From Anaerofilum hominis (GTDB lineage: Bacteria > Bacillota > Clostridia > Oscillospirales > Ruminococcaceae), in assembly GCF_014287275.1 (NCBI RefSeq), contig NZ_JACONZ010000005.1, positions 62,001 to 126,000 of the forward strand: a DNA stretch of 64,000 nucleotides, in the 5' to 3' direction. Position numbers and translations under genes: made by a program. Under the pieces are notes generated by a model. It searched no databases, was not told the DNA's origin, and saw nothing but the letters and a program-made list of their open reading frames with translations. Positions 31,854-40,206 of the stretch are shown piece after piece (position 1 is the first letter of the stretch; every line of letters starts with the position of its first letter).

Positions 31854-32696
31854 GTGAAATACCGCAGCGCCAATATCGACGAAAAGGGGATGCTGTTCGG
31901 CAAATGGTGCAGCATGCCCGGGGTCTGGACCCTGACCAACCGCTGGCAGAACTTTATGTTCCTGATCGTGGGCGAGGAGAAAGCGATGCTCATCGACACC
32001 GGCTACGGGGAGGGCGACCTGCGCGAGATCGTGGAGAGCATCACCGACAAGCCGGTGATGGTGGTGAATACCCACGGGCACTTTGATCACACCGGCGGAA
32101 ACGCCTGGTGGACCGACGTCTGGATGGCGGAGGGCGCGGCGGCGGCCGCCCGCACCGCCTTTTCGCCGGAGCAGCAGGCATGGTATGACGCCAAACCCCA
32201 TAGGGATTACCGCATCCACACCCTGAAAGAGGGGGACCTCATCGACCTGGGAGGCAAGCAGATCGAAGTGCTGTCCATCCCCGCCCATCAGGAGGGGAGC
32301 ATCGCCCTGCTCGACCGCACCGACCGCCTGCTGTTCACCGGCGACGAGATGGAGTCGGGCCAGGTGCTGCTTTTTGTGCGGGACCGCAACCTGCCCCTGC
32401 GGGAGGTGGTCGCCGCGCACCGGGCCAATCTGCAGAAGCTGGCGGCCCGCCGCGCCGAGTACGATTTTATCTGCCCCGCCCACAACGGAACGCTGCTGCA
32501 GCCCGACCTCTACCTGAACGATTTTCTCGCCCTGGATCAGGAGATCTTGGACGGCAGGGCCCGCATCCAGCCGGATACCGCGGGCTTTGGCTACGCCCCC
32601 TATCAGGACGGGGAGGACGTGTTCTCCAAAATGGGCCGGCAGGAGCGGGCGGAGCACGGGCAGGCCTCCGTTGTGTATTTGAAGCAGGAGGCCTAA
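31854..32696 (+). CDS. MBL-fold metallo-hydrolase
   Basis: A 280-aa metallo-beta-lactamase-fold hydrolase. Metal-binding motifs are THGHFDHTGG (HxHxDH), PAHQEGS, FTGDEMESG and CPAHNGT. The substrate is unknown; members of this group act on many thioesters, lactones or phosphodiesters. The start is GTG 31854 with a GGAAG site 9 nt upstream. Hairpin terminators follow directly. Confidence 0.9.
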   Translation: MKYRSANIDEKGMLFGKWCSMPGVWTLTNRWQNFMFLIVGEEKAMLIDTGYGEGDLREIVESITDKPVMVVNTHGHFDHTGGNAWWTDVWMAEGAAAAARTAFSPEQQAWYDAKPHRDYRIHTLKEGDLIDLGGKQIEVLSIPAHQEGSIALLDRTDRLLFTGDEMESGQVLLFVRDRNLPLREVVAAHRANLQKLAARRAEYDFICPAHNGTLLQPDLYLNDFLALDQEILDGRARIQPDTAGFGYAPYQDGEDVFSKMGRQERAEHGQASVVYLKQEA

Positions 32697-32719
32697 AAAA
32701 TAGCCAGAGGCTATTTTTT
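32695..32719 (+). terminator. Terminator after MBL hydrolase
   Basis: Short stem AAAAAATAGCC with GGCTATTTTTT (3-nt loop), beginning at the stop codon. Confidence 0.8.
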
Positions 32720-32774
32720 CGGCCATTCGCCCGGTTGCCGCGCAGCGGCGAGGGCGAGGCCATTTAAGATAAAT

Positions 32775-32821
32775 TATTTTTTATTGCGGAGCAATAAAAA
32801 ATAGCCGTAAGACTATTTTTT
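32775..32821. terminator. Two overlapping hairpins
   Basis: ATTTTTTATTGC pairs with GCAATAAAAAAT (32775-32802), and the right arm can instead pair downstream as AAAAATAG with CTATTTTT (32796-32821). The two stems are mutually exclusive. The rest of this 321-bp gap (to 33017) has no recognised gene. Confidence 0.55.
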
Positions 32822-33017
32822 AGCAGCCATGTGGCCTGTCCTCAGGCCGCGGCGAATAGAGAAAAGATCCGCGGCGGCTGGGGACCTCTTTCAAAAAGGG
32901 AACCGGCAGCGCGCACCGGGCCATCGCCGCGCAGCGGAGAACTGCTTCCAAACGCGCCGCGCGCCGCGTGACAACACGTTTGGGACGGTCGTCCCACACA
33001 GAAAAGGAGCTGTTTCG

Positions 33018-34151
33018 ATGAAGAGCAGAACAGAGTATGACGGGCTGCTGAAAAGCCTGTCCGAAAACGCAAAGACCCTTGAACTGGACGGCCTGACGGT
33101 GGAGGTGCGGGACTGCGCCGACCGCCAGCCGGGCAGGGCGGACCCGCGCAGCGCGGCGGCGGCCCGGCTCACCCGGGCGGAGTTCACCGCCCGCCGCGCG
33201 GAGCTGGACCCGGAGCTGTGGGCCAACGAGGATCACCTGTTCGGGCCCGCAGACCCGCAGGGGTATTCCCCGCTGGAGCTGCTGCGGTTCCAGTTCGGCT
33301 GGACCAGCAGCGATCTGTCCACCGGCGTGCGCACGCTGCACCGGCAGGTCCCGGGCCCGCGCGGCCCCGTGAGCGTCTACCAGTACGAGGTGCTTTCGGC
33401 CCGCGCCGACCGCCCCTGCATGGTGTTTTTCCACGGCGGCGGGTTTTTCGGGGGAGTCATCCCCACTGTCGAGAACCAGTGCAAACTGCTGGCCCAGCTC
33501 TCGGGCGGTGTGGTGCTGTCGGTGGAGTATCCCCTCTGCCCCGAGCACAAGTTCCCCGAGGGCTTTGACGCCTGTTACGCCGCGGTGGAATGGGCGTGGG
33601 CCCGCGCGCAGGAGCTCGGCGTCAGCCGGGAAAAACTCGGCGTGTGCGGCGACTCGGCGGGCGGCAATCTCTCGCTGGCCTGTTCGCTGCGGGACCGGGA
33701 CGAGGGAAAGGGCATGATCTCCTATCAGGCCCTGATCTATCCCACCGTCTCCCGGCTGGAAAAGGTGGGCGCCGCCCATTACTGGAAGCCGGAGCTCTAT
33801 GAAAACCCGGACAGGGACCCGCTCATCGACGAGCAGATCAGGGTCATCGGCTCGATGGGCAGCGAGTGCAACGGCTGGTATACGGCGCCGGGCGAAGACC
33901 TGCAAAACCCCTATCTCAGCCCTCTTTTCGGAGACCCGGCGGGCCTGCCCAAAACGCTGATGATGACTGCCGAGTATGACTTTTTAAGGGCGGAGTGCGA
34001 GGAATATTCCCGCAGGCTCTGCGCCGCGGGGGTGGAAAACCGCCATATCCGCTATGGAGGCATCTTCCATGGCACCTTTGACCGCCTGGGCTATGCGCCG
34101 CAGGTGGAGGACATGCTGCGGGAGATCGCGGCGGACATGAAAGCGCTGTAG
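33018..34151 (+). CDS. HSL-family alpha/beta-hydrolase esterase
   Basis: A 377-aa esterase/lipase of the hormone-sensitive-lipase group. The oxyanion loop is FFHGGGFFGG, the nucleophile lies in GDSAGGN, the acid is the Asp of AEYDFLRAE, and the catalytic His is in GIFHGTFDRL. Start at ATG 33018 with AAAAGGAG 8 nt upstream; the frame is open much further upstream without homology. The N-terminal cap of about 120 residues is typical. Likely cleaves small esters; substrate unknown. Confidence 0.9.
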   Translation: MKSRTEYDGLLKSLSENAKTLELDGLTVEVRDCADRQPGRADPRSAAAARLTRAEFTARRAELDPELWANEDHLFGPADPQGYSPLELLRFQFGWTSSDLSTGVRTLHRQVPGPRGPVSVYQYEVLSARADRPCMVFFHGGGFFGGVIPTVENQCKLLAQLSGGVVLSVEYPLCPEHKFPEGFDACYAAVEWAWARAQELGVSREKLGVCGDSAGGNLSLACSLRDRDEGKGMISYQALIYPTVSRLEKVGAAHYWKPELYENPDRDPLIDEQIRVIGSMGSECNGWYTAPGEDLQNPYLSPLFGDPAGLPKTLMMTAEYDFLRAECEEYSRRLCAAGVENRHIRYGGIFHGTFDRLGYAPQVEDMLREIAADMKAL

Positions 34152-34202
34152 GCGCACCCCTAAAAAGGCCCGCCGCAGGGCGGCGCGGAAGAAAAGAGAT
34201 CT

Positions 34203-34251
34203 CAAAAAGACGCTTGCCGACGGGACGACCGGTCGGGAAAGAGTCTTTTTT
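34203..34251 (+). terminator. Rho-independent terminator
   Basis: AAAAAGAC (34204-34211) pairs with GTCTTTTT (34243-34250) around an inner CCGAC/GTCGG stem, followed by T residues. It ends the esterase gene. Confidence 0.8.
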
Positions 34252-34349
34252 GTGCGGCCGCGGCGCGTCCGGCGGCCATTTTGCGGGAGGTCGGTCAAAA
34301 CTGGTTTGGGTCCTTTCTATCTGCCCTGCTGCAGGTGGCAGAGGGGACG

Positions 34350-34898
34350 AATTCCCCGCCGGATCTCTCTGCTGCACCGGACTGTTTTTTCTCCCCGGGC
34401 CGCTCTCCCGCGTTGGAGATCTCTCCCGCTGAGGTGCTCCCTCTCCTGATAGGTGCCTCCGCCTCCCCCCTCGGGGCTTCCTCCCGTGCACACTCTCCCC
34501 TCACAGGGCTGCATTCTCCCCGGTGAGTGCCATCCCGGCGCGTGCTATCCCCGCGGCTCCGCCCCACCGGGCGGCCCTTTTCCGCCGGGCCGCTTTCTCT
34601 CCTGATCTGTGCTTCCCCATCGGGCCTCACTCCCGTGCGCGCCTCTCCACGGGGCTACTCCCTCCCCGCGGCCCTCCCCACCGCGCGCCTCCCCGCACAG
34701 AGCCGCTCTCTCCCTATGAGCGCCATCCCGGCGCGTGCCCTCCGCGGGGGTCCGCCCTCACCGGGGCCGCCCTCTCTTTCGCCCCATCCCCCTCCTGTGC
34801 GGTTACTCCTTCATTCCGCTGTCTGCGCGGGTCCGCCCTCTCCCCGGACGTCCTCCCCGCAAGACCTCTCTTCTGCGCTTCCCCGCCGGGAATACGGG
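34350..34898. repeat. Degenerate pyrimidine-rich minisatellite
   Basis: About 30 diverged units of mostly 15-18 bp with the shape YCTCCCCGCSGRGSYGC fill most of the gap before the mgl operon. Example blocks are CATCCCGGCGCGTGC (occurring near 34530 and again near 34727), TATCCCCGCGGCTCC and TCCCTCCCCGCGGCCC. Stop codons interrupt every frame and no product is recognised. Confidence 0.7.
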
Positions 34899-34954
34899 CA
34901 AAAGCGCCCCTGTTTTCACCTCTCTTTTTTTGCGGACAGTTTGCAGATAGCAAG

Positions 34955-35054
34955 AAAAGTAAATAAAGTGCAAAAAAAGTATCGCCCACCACAAAAAATG
35001 TATCCTGTTAACAAAATGTTTGAATTTCCGGCCCGGCGCGCCGTGCCCTATAAT
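34955..35054 (+). promoter_or_regulatory. mglB promoter with phased A-tract repeats
   Basis: A TATAAT -10 lies at 35049-35054 with a weak -35 (TTTCCG, 18 bp upstream). Upstream are A-tracts ending in GT at about 34959, 34979 (AAAAAAAGTATC), 35000 (AAAAAATGTATC) and 35018 (AAAATGTTTG), spaced about 18-21 bp. The two best copies are 21 bp apart, two helical turns. This suits activation by an AraC-type regulator such as the YesN-like protein downstream. Confidence 0.5.
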
Positions 35055-35127
35055 AAGTCCTGCAAGCAGGGGGCGCACCGCTCCCCCGGGAAGAAAAGAA
35101 GAACGATCATTCATGGAGGAAAGCAAA

Positions 35128-36219
35128 ATGAAAAAAGCATTGTCTCTTGTCCTGGCCTTTGCCATGGCGCTCAGCCTGGTGGCCTGCGGCGGCTCTGACA
35201 GCTCTTCGGCTGCTGCCGGCGGCTCCAGCGCGGCGGCGTCCGGCTCCGGCGCGGCGGCGTCCGGTGAGCAGCCTGTGGCCGGCGTGTGCTGGTACAACTT
35301 TGGCGACACCTTCATTGCCAACGCCCGCAATACGCTGAACGAGGCGGCAGCCGCCGACGGCACCATCAAGGTGATCGATGCGGACAGCCAGAACGATGTG
35401 GCCACCCAGACCAGCAACATGAACAATTTCTACACGCAGGGCGTCGACTACCTGGTGCTCAACAACATCAACAACAATGCCATCGCCGAGATCATCGAGC
35501 GGGGCAAAGAAGAGGACGTTACCCTGATCTTCGCCAACACCAACAGCCCCACGGATGAAGAGTTCGCCATGTATGACAAGGTCTATCACGTCTCCTCTGT
35601 GGCGACCCAGTCCGGCACCATCATGGGCGAGGCGCTGGTCAAATATTGGAATGAGCATCCCGAGATGGACCGCAACGGCAACGGCAAGCTGGATTACATC
35701 ATGCTGCTGGGCATCCAGGGCCACTATGACACCGAAGTGCGCAGCTCTTACTCCCTGCAGGCCCTGGCCGACGCCGGCATTGAGACCGAGTGCGTTCAGG
35801 AGACCATCTGCAACTATCAGCGCGCCGACGCGCAGAACCAGGTCGCTTCTATTCTGCAGGCCCGCAAGGACGACGTGGATGCAGTCATCGCCTGCAACGA
35901 CGATATGGCGCTGGGCGCCATCGAGGCTCTGAAAGCCGCCGGCTTCTTTGCCGATGAAGATTCCTACATCCCCGTGGTCGGCGTTGACGCCACCGCCAAC
36001 GGCGTCGAGGCCATCAAGGACGGCACCCTGCTCTGCACCGCGCTGAACAACCCGGTCATCCTCGGCAACTCCGTCTACAAGCTGATGACCCTGCTGAATG
36101 AGGGCAAAGAACTCACTCAGGAGAACCTGGGTATGGACGGTGTCACCGTAGAGGGGCATCACATCAACATCAACTACATCGGCATCACTGCGGACAATGT
36201 TGAGGACGCAGCGTACTAA
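35128..36219 (+). CDS. mglB: Galactose/methylgalactoside-binding lipoprotein
   Basis: Substrate-binding lipoprotein of an MglBAC-type sugar ABC importer, 363 aa. The signal peptide ends in LSLVACGG (lipobox LVAC), so it is lipid-anchored outside the membrane. The body resembles MglB: MNNFYTQGVDYLVLNNINNNA, the Ca-binding-like loop DRNGNGKLD followed by IMLLGIQGH, AVIACNDDMALGAIEALK, and VVGVDA. The start at 35128 has TGGAGGA 8 nt upstream; the open frame extends further without function. A strong hairpin separates it from mglA. Confidence 0.93.
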   Translation: MKKALSLVLAFAMALSLVACGGSDSSSAAAGGSSAAASGSGAAASGEQPVAGVCWYNFGDTFIANARNTLNEAAAADGTIKVIDADSQNDVATQTSNMNNFYTQGVDYLVLNNINNNAIAEIIERGKEEDVTLIFANTNSPTDEEFAMYDKVYHVSSVATQSGTIMGEALVKYWNEHPEMDRNGNGKLDYIMLLGIQGHYDTEVRSSYSLQALADAGIETECVQETICNYQRADAQNQVASILQARKDDVDAVIACNDDMALGAIEALKAAGFFADEDSYIPVVGVDATANGVEAIKDGTLLCTALNNPVILGNSVYKLMTLLNEGKELTQENLGMDGVTVEGHHININYIGITADNVEDAAY

Positions 36220-36233
36220 AACGCAAAAGCCTG

Positions 36234-36272
36234 ACAGCCGGGCGCCGCTTCGGCGGGCCCGGCTGTTTTTTT
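36234..36272 (+). terminator. mglB-mglA hairpin terminator/attenuator
   Basis: Stem ACAGCCGGGC...GCCCGGCTGT with seven T residues, 15 bp after the mglB stop. As mglA and mglC follow in the same direction, it probably allows partial readthrough so that binding protein is made in excess over transporter. Confidence 0.85.
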
Positions 36273-36320
36273 GGAGCGGGCGCCCGCCGGGCGCCGGATA
36301 TCAGAGATTGGAGGATCAGG

Positions 36321-37874
36321 ATGGACAATTCTAGCATCGTCCTGGAAATGACCGACATCAGCAAGAGCTTTCCGGGCGTCAAAGCGCTGGACAAAGTGTC
36401 CCTCACAGTGCGCAGGGGCACAGTGCACGCGCTGATGGGCGAGAATGGCGCGGGCAAATCGACCCTCATGAAATGCGCGTTCGGTCTTTACCATCCCGAT
36501 GAGGGAGAGATCCGCATCGAGGGAGAGACGGTCCGATTCCAGGACGCCAGGGACGCCATGGATAAGGGCGTCTCGATGATCCATCAGGAACTGCACCCCA
36601 TCCGCACCCGCAACGTCATGGAAAACATCTGGGTGGGACGGGTACCCTATAAAAAGATAGGGCCGGTGCATTGGGTGGATGAAAAAAAGATGTATGAGGA
36701 TACTCGGGCACTGTTTGAGGACCTGGAGATCCACATCGATCCGAGACAGTCGATGGGAGAACTGGCCGCGGCGCACTGCCAGCTGGTGGAGATCGCCCGT
36801 GCGGTCAGTTACGGAGCTAAGGTCATCATTATGGATGAGCCCACTTCATCGCTGACCGAGGGTGAGGTGGAGCTGCTCTTCCGCATCATCCGCAAGCTCA
36901 CGGCGCAGGGCGTGGCTATCATCTATATCAGCCACAAGATGGACGAGATCCTCCAGATCTCCAACGAGGTCACCATCATGAGGGACGGGCAGCTGGTGGG
37001 CTGCTGGCCTGCAGAGGAGCTGACCCAGGACCTGATCGTGGCCCGCATGGTGGGACGCAAAATGGATAACCGTTTCCCGCCGCGTGAAAGCCATGTGGGG
37101 GAGCCCTGGCTGGAGGTAGAGCACCTCACCAGTGCCAACCCCCATTCTTTCCAGGACATCAGCTTCACGCTGCACAAGGGTGAGATCCTGGGCCTGGGGG
37201 GTCTGGTGGGCGCTCAGCGCACCGAGCTGATGGAGTCGATCTTTGGTCTGCGGCCGGTGGCCTCCGGCACGGTCAGGATCGGCGGCAAGCCGGTAAAGAT
37301 CAAATGCCCGCAGGACGCCATCCAGCTGGGTATGGCGCTGCTCACGGAAGAACGCCGCGCCTCGGGCATCATCCCGATGTTGTCCGTGCAGGACAATGTG
37401 GTGCTGGCAAACCAGACTGCGCATACCCGCCAGTATACGGGAGGCAGGCTGTTTCTCAGCGAAAAAAAGCGTCGTGACGACGCGCAGCAGTACATCGATT
37501 CCCTTTCGATCAAAACGCCGACCCAGAAGACCCAGATCCAGAATCTGTCCGGCGGCAACCAGCAGAAGGTTTTGCTGGGGCGTTGGATGCTGACGGAACC
37601 AGAGATCCTGATCCTCGACGAGCCGACCCGCGGCATTGACGTGGGCGCAAAGTACGAGATCTATACCCTGATGACCCAGATGGCTGCCGAGGGCAAATGT
37701 GTCATCATGATCAGCTCTGAAATGCCGGAGCTGATGGGGATGTCCGACCGCATCATGGTCATGTGCGAGGGGCATCTGTCCGGTATCCTGGACGGCAAGA
37801 CTGCCACAGACGAACAGATCATGATGCTTGCCAGCACCTATCAGGGCGCGGCTGAAGGAGGAGTTGTACAATGA
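36321..37874 (+). CDS. mglA: Sugar ABC transporter ATP-binding protein MglA
   Basis: A 517-aa ATPase with two ABC domains in tandem (MglA/RbsA type). The first has Walker A GENGAGKST and Walker B VIIMDEPTSSLTEGE. The second has the degenerate Walker A (GGLVGAQRTEL, lacking the GK) usual in this family, with signature LSGGNQQKVLLGRW and Walker B ILILDEPTRGIDVG. It powers uptake with MglB and MglC. It overlaps mglC by 4 bp (ATGA). Confidence 0.95.
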   Translation: MDNSSIVLEMTDISKSFPGVKALDKVSLTVRRGTVHALMGENGAGKSTLMKCAFGLYHPDEGEIRIEGETVRFQDARDAMDKGVSMIHQELHPIRTRNVMENIWVGRVPYKKIGPVHWVDEKKMYEDTRALFEDLEIHIDPRQSMGELAAAHCQLVEIARAVSYGAKVIIMDEPTSSLTEGEVELLFRIIRKLTAQGVAIIYISHKMDEILQISNEVTIMRDGQLVGCWPAEELTQDLIVARMVGRKMDNRFPPRESHVGEPWLEVEHLTSANPHSFQDISFTLHKGEILGLGGLVGAQRTELMESIFGLRPVASGTVRIGGKPVKIKCPQDAIQLGMALLTEERRASGIIPMLSVQDNVVLANQTAHTRQYTGGRLFLSEKKRRDDAQQYIDSLSIKTPTQKTQIQNLSGGNQQKVLLGRWMLTEPEILILDEPTRGIDVGAKYEIYTLMTQMAAEGKCVIMISSEMPELMGMSDRIMVMCEGHLSGILDGKTATDEQIMMLASTYQGAAEGGVVQ

Positions 37875-38875
37875 CCACCAAAAAAAAATTTAACGGTAAA
37901 CAGTTTCTCGTCGACTATGCCATCTACCTGATCCTGCTGGCGCTGGTCGTGATCATCACTGTGATCTCCCCGAAGTTCTTGTCTTTCAGCGTGTTTAAGG
38001 ACATCCTGATGCAGAGCTCGGTGCGCATCGTGGTGGCGATGGGATGTATGTTCATCATCATCTCCGGCTCTGCAGATCTGTCCGGCGGCCGCATGGTGGG
38101 CTTGTCCTCCCTGATCGCAGCCTCCCTGGCCCAGCAGGCCACGGCAAGCCTCAAATTCTGGCCCGGCCTGCCTGAGCTGCCTGCCATCGTGCCGGTCCTT
38201 GTCTCGATGGCCGTGGGCGTGTGCTTCGGCGTTTTCAACGGTCTGGTGGTTTCCAAGCTGAAAGTCCCCGCTTTTCTGGCCACTCTGGGCAGCCAGATGA
38301 TGATCTTCGGCTTTTCCAGCCTCTACTTCAACAAAGCCCCCAACAATTCACAGCCTCTGGGCGGATTGGCAAAGGGCTTCCGCGATCTGGGCGGCGGCAG
38401 CATTGCCGGGATCCCCATCATCGTTATTATCGCGCTGACGGTGATGCTGCTGGTCTGGGTCATGCTCACCAAGACCTGCCTGGGCAAGGAGATCTTTGCT
38501 GTGGGCGGCAACCTGGAAGCCGCCCGTGTCTCCGGCATCAACGTGTTCAAGATCCAGATGATCACCTATTCCATCGCCGGCGCTTGCTACGGCCTTGCCG
38601 GCGCCCTGGAGTCGGCCCGCACCAGCAGCGCTACCAGCGCCTACGGGCAGGGGTATGAGCTGGATGCTATCGCAAGCTGCATCGTTGGCGGCTGCTCAGT
38701 GGCCGGCGGCGTGGGAACTGTGGGCGGTGTCTTTGCGGGCGTCATCATCTTCAACGTCATCAGCTACGGCCTGACCTTTATCGGCATCAGCCCGTACTGG
38801 CAGAACGTAGTCAAGGGCCTGATCATCATTGGCGCGGTGGCGCTGGATGTGCGTAAATACGCCTCCAAAAAATAA
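37871..38875 (+). CDS. mglC: Sugar ABC transporter permease MglC
   Basis: A 334-aa permease with about nine to ten membrane segments. Family motifs include RIVVAMGCMFIIISGSADLSGGRMVGLSS, VPAFLATLGSQM, KEIFAVGGNLEAARVSGINV, and YGQGYELDAIASCIVGGCSVAGGVGTVGG. It completes the MglBAC importer, in the same operon as mglA. Confidence 0.95.
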   Translation: MTTKKKFNGKQFLVDYAIYLILLALVVIITVISPKFLSFSVFKDILMQSSVRIVVAMGCMFIIISGSADLSGGRMVGLSSLIAASLAQQATASLKFWPGLPELPAIVPVLVSMAVGVCFGVFNGLVVSKLKVPAFLATLGSQMMIFGFSSLYFNKAPNNSQPLGGLAKGFRDLGGGSIAGIPIIVIIALTVMLLVWVMLTKTCLGKEIFAVGGNLEAARVSGINVFKIQMITYSIAGACYGLAGALESARTSSATSAYGQGYELDAIASCIVGGCSVAGGVGTVGGVFAGVIIFNVISYGLTFIGISPYWQNVVKGLIIIGAVALDVRKYASKK

Positions 38876-39093
38876 ATCTCTTCCACTTGGCGAGAGCCGA
38901 ATGGGGAAACAGGACCACAACGGGCAAGTGCGGTGGAAGCTCGCGGCTTTAGCGGCACAGCAAGCGGGCATCAGGGGCGGGATCCTGTGCGGATTGCCCC
39001 GCGGGATGCGGCCCATTGTGCGGTAGGACCGTTACGCCGCCCCTGTTCCCCCCTGCCCGGATCCGACATTTGCTGACCTCATCCTTTTTCATT

Positions 39094-39131
39094 GGGCGGG
39101 GCCCGGTCTCAGGCCGGGTCCCGCCTTTTTT
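39094..39131 (+). terminator. Terminator of the mgl operon
   Basis: Stem GGCGGGGCCCGG with CCGGGTCCCGCC and a T-run. The preceding gap (38876-39093) has no recognised gene. Confidence 0.9.
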
Positions 39132-39137
39132 AGCGGT

Positions 39138-39166
39138 TTGCAAAGAACCGGATTTTTCCGTACAAT
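39138..39166 (+). promoter_or_regulatory. Promoter of the sugar-sensing operon
   Basis: TTGCAA (39138-39143) and TACAAT (39161-39166) are 17 bp apart, just after the mgl terminator and 84 bp before the lipoprotein gene. Confidence 0.7.
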
Positions 39167-39249
39167 GATAGTGACAACGGCCCTGGCCGACCGCGGGAAG
39201 CCGGTTTTTTTCCGGCCTGGCCCTGCTGGGAAAAGGAGAGGAGATCCCA

Positions 39250-40206
39250 ATGATGAGACGTTTTTTTGCGCTGGCCGGCGCTCTGCTGCTGGCACTTTCG
39301 CTGGGCGGCTGTGCCGGCGGCGGCGGTGCAGGGAGCGAAGACACGGGTACGATGCGCATTTCAGCCGTTTTGCCTCACAATGACTATGGCTATTGGACCA
39401 CGGTGGCCGAGGGGGTCATGGAGGCAGGTGCGCGGCTGCCGGTGGACACCAAGGTGTATCTGCCCCAGTTGAACTACAATGTGTCTCAGATGACCGAGCT
39501 CATCCGCCAGCAGACGGCGGCACAGGTGGACGCGATCATCGTGCAGGGCATCGAAGATGAGACTTATCTGGCGGCCCTGGAGGAAGCGCGCGGCCAGGGT
39601 ATCCGTATCGTCTTTGTCGATACCGACGTCCCCGACTTTCCGGATCATCTGTATGTGGGCACGGACAATTATCAGGCCGGGCGGCGTATGGGGGAGCAGC
39701 TTATTCAGGTCACCGCAGGCAAAGCCAGGGTAGCGGTGCTCTCCGGTGCGCCGGGATATCCCAATCTGGAGCTGCGGCTGGACGGGCTGCGGGACGCCGT
39801 GCAGGACGAGGAGGGCATCGTGATCGTGCGGGTGGAATACGACCAATATGACGCCCTGACCGTCATGGAAAAATATCATCTGATCCAGCAGGAGGCGCCC
39901 GATGTGGACACGTTGGTCTGTATTGAGGGTACCGGCGCACAGACGCTGGGACAGCTGGCGGGCGGCACCAGTTCTTTTCAGCATATTCTGGGGTTCGACG
40001 ATTCTGATGACGGACTGGCGGGCGTGCAGTCGGGCCTCATTGACGGGCTGTTGATCCAGCAGAACCGGCTGATGGGGGCGCGCTGCGTGGAGGAACTGAG
40101 CCGCTGGAACGAGACCGGCGCTTATTCGGAGGAACAGATCCACACCGATGTGCGCTGGATCACGGCCCAGGATCTGGACGAGGAGGGCAACTATGAGGGC
40201 CGCTGA
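39250..40206 (+). CDS. Sugar-binding lipoprotein of a sensing system
   Basis: A 318-aa periplasmic-binding-protein type 1 lipoprotein (lipobox LGGCAGG). The fold follows the sugar-binding/LacI family: ISAVLPHNDYGYWTTVAEGVMEAGARL, AAQVDAIIVQGI, and VGTDNYQAGRRMGEQLI. It lacks a transporter of its own and overlaps the following kinase gene by 14 bp. Together they look like a three-component sensor in which ligand-bound lipoprotein is presented to the kinase. Ligand is probably the sugar transported by MglBAC. Confidence 0.88.
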   Translation: MMRRFFALAGALLLALSLGGCAGGGGAGSEDTGTMRISAVLPHNDYGYWTTVAEGVMEAGARLPVDTKVYLPQLNYNVSQMTELIRQQTAAQVDAIIVQGIEDETYLAALEEARGQGIRIVFVDTDVPDFPDHLYVGTDNYQAGRRMGEQLIQVTAGKARVAVLSGAPGYPNLELRLDGLRDAVQDEEGIVIVRVEYDQYDALTVMEKYHLIQQEAPDVDTLVCIEGTGAQTLGQLAGGTSSFQHILGFDDSDDGLAGVQSGLIDGLLIQQNRLMGARCVEELSRWNETGAYSEEQIHTDVRWITAQDLDEEGNYEGR

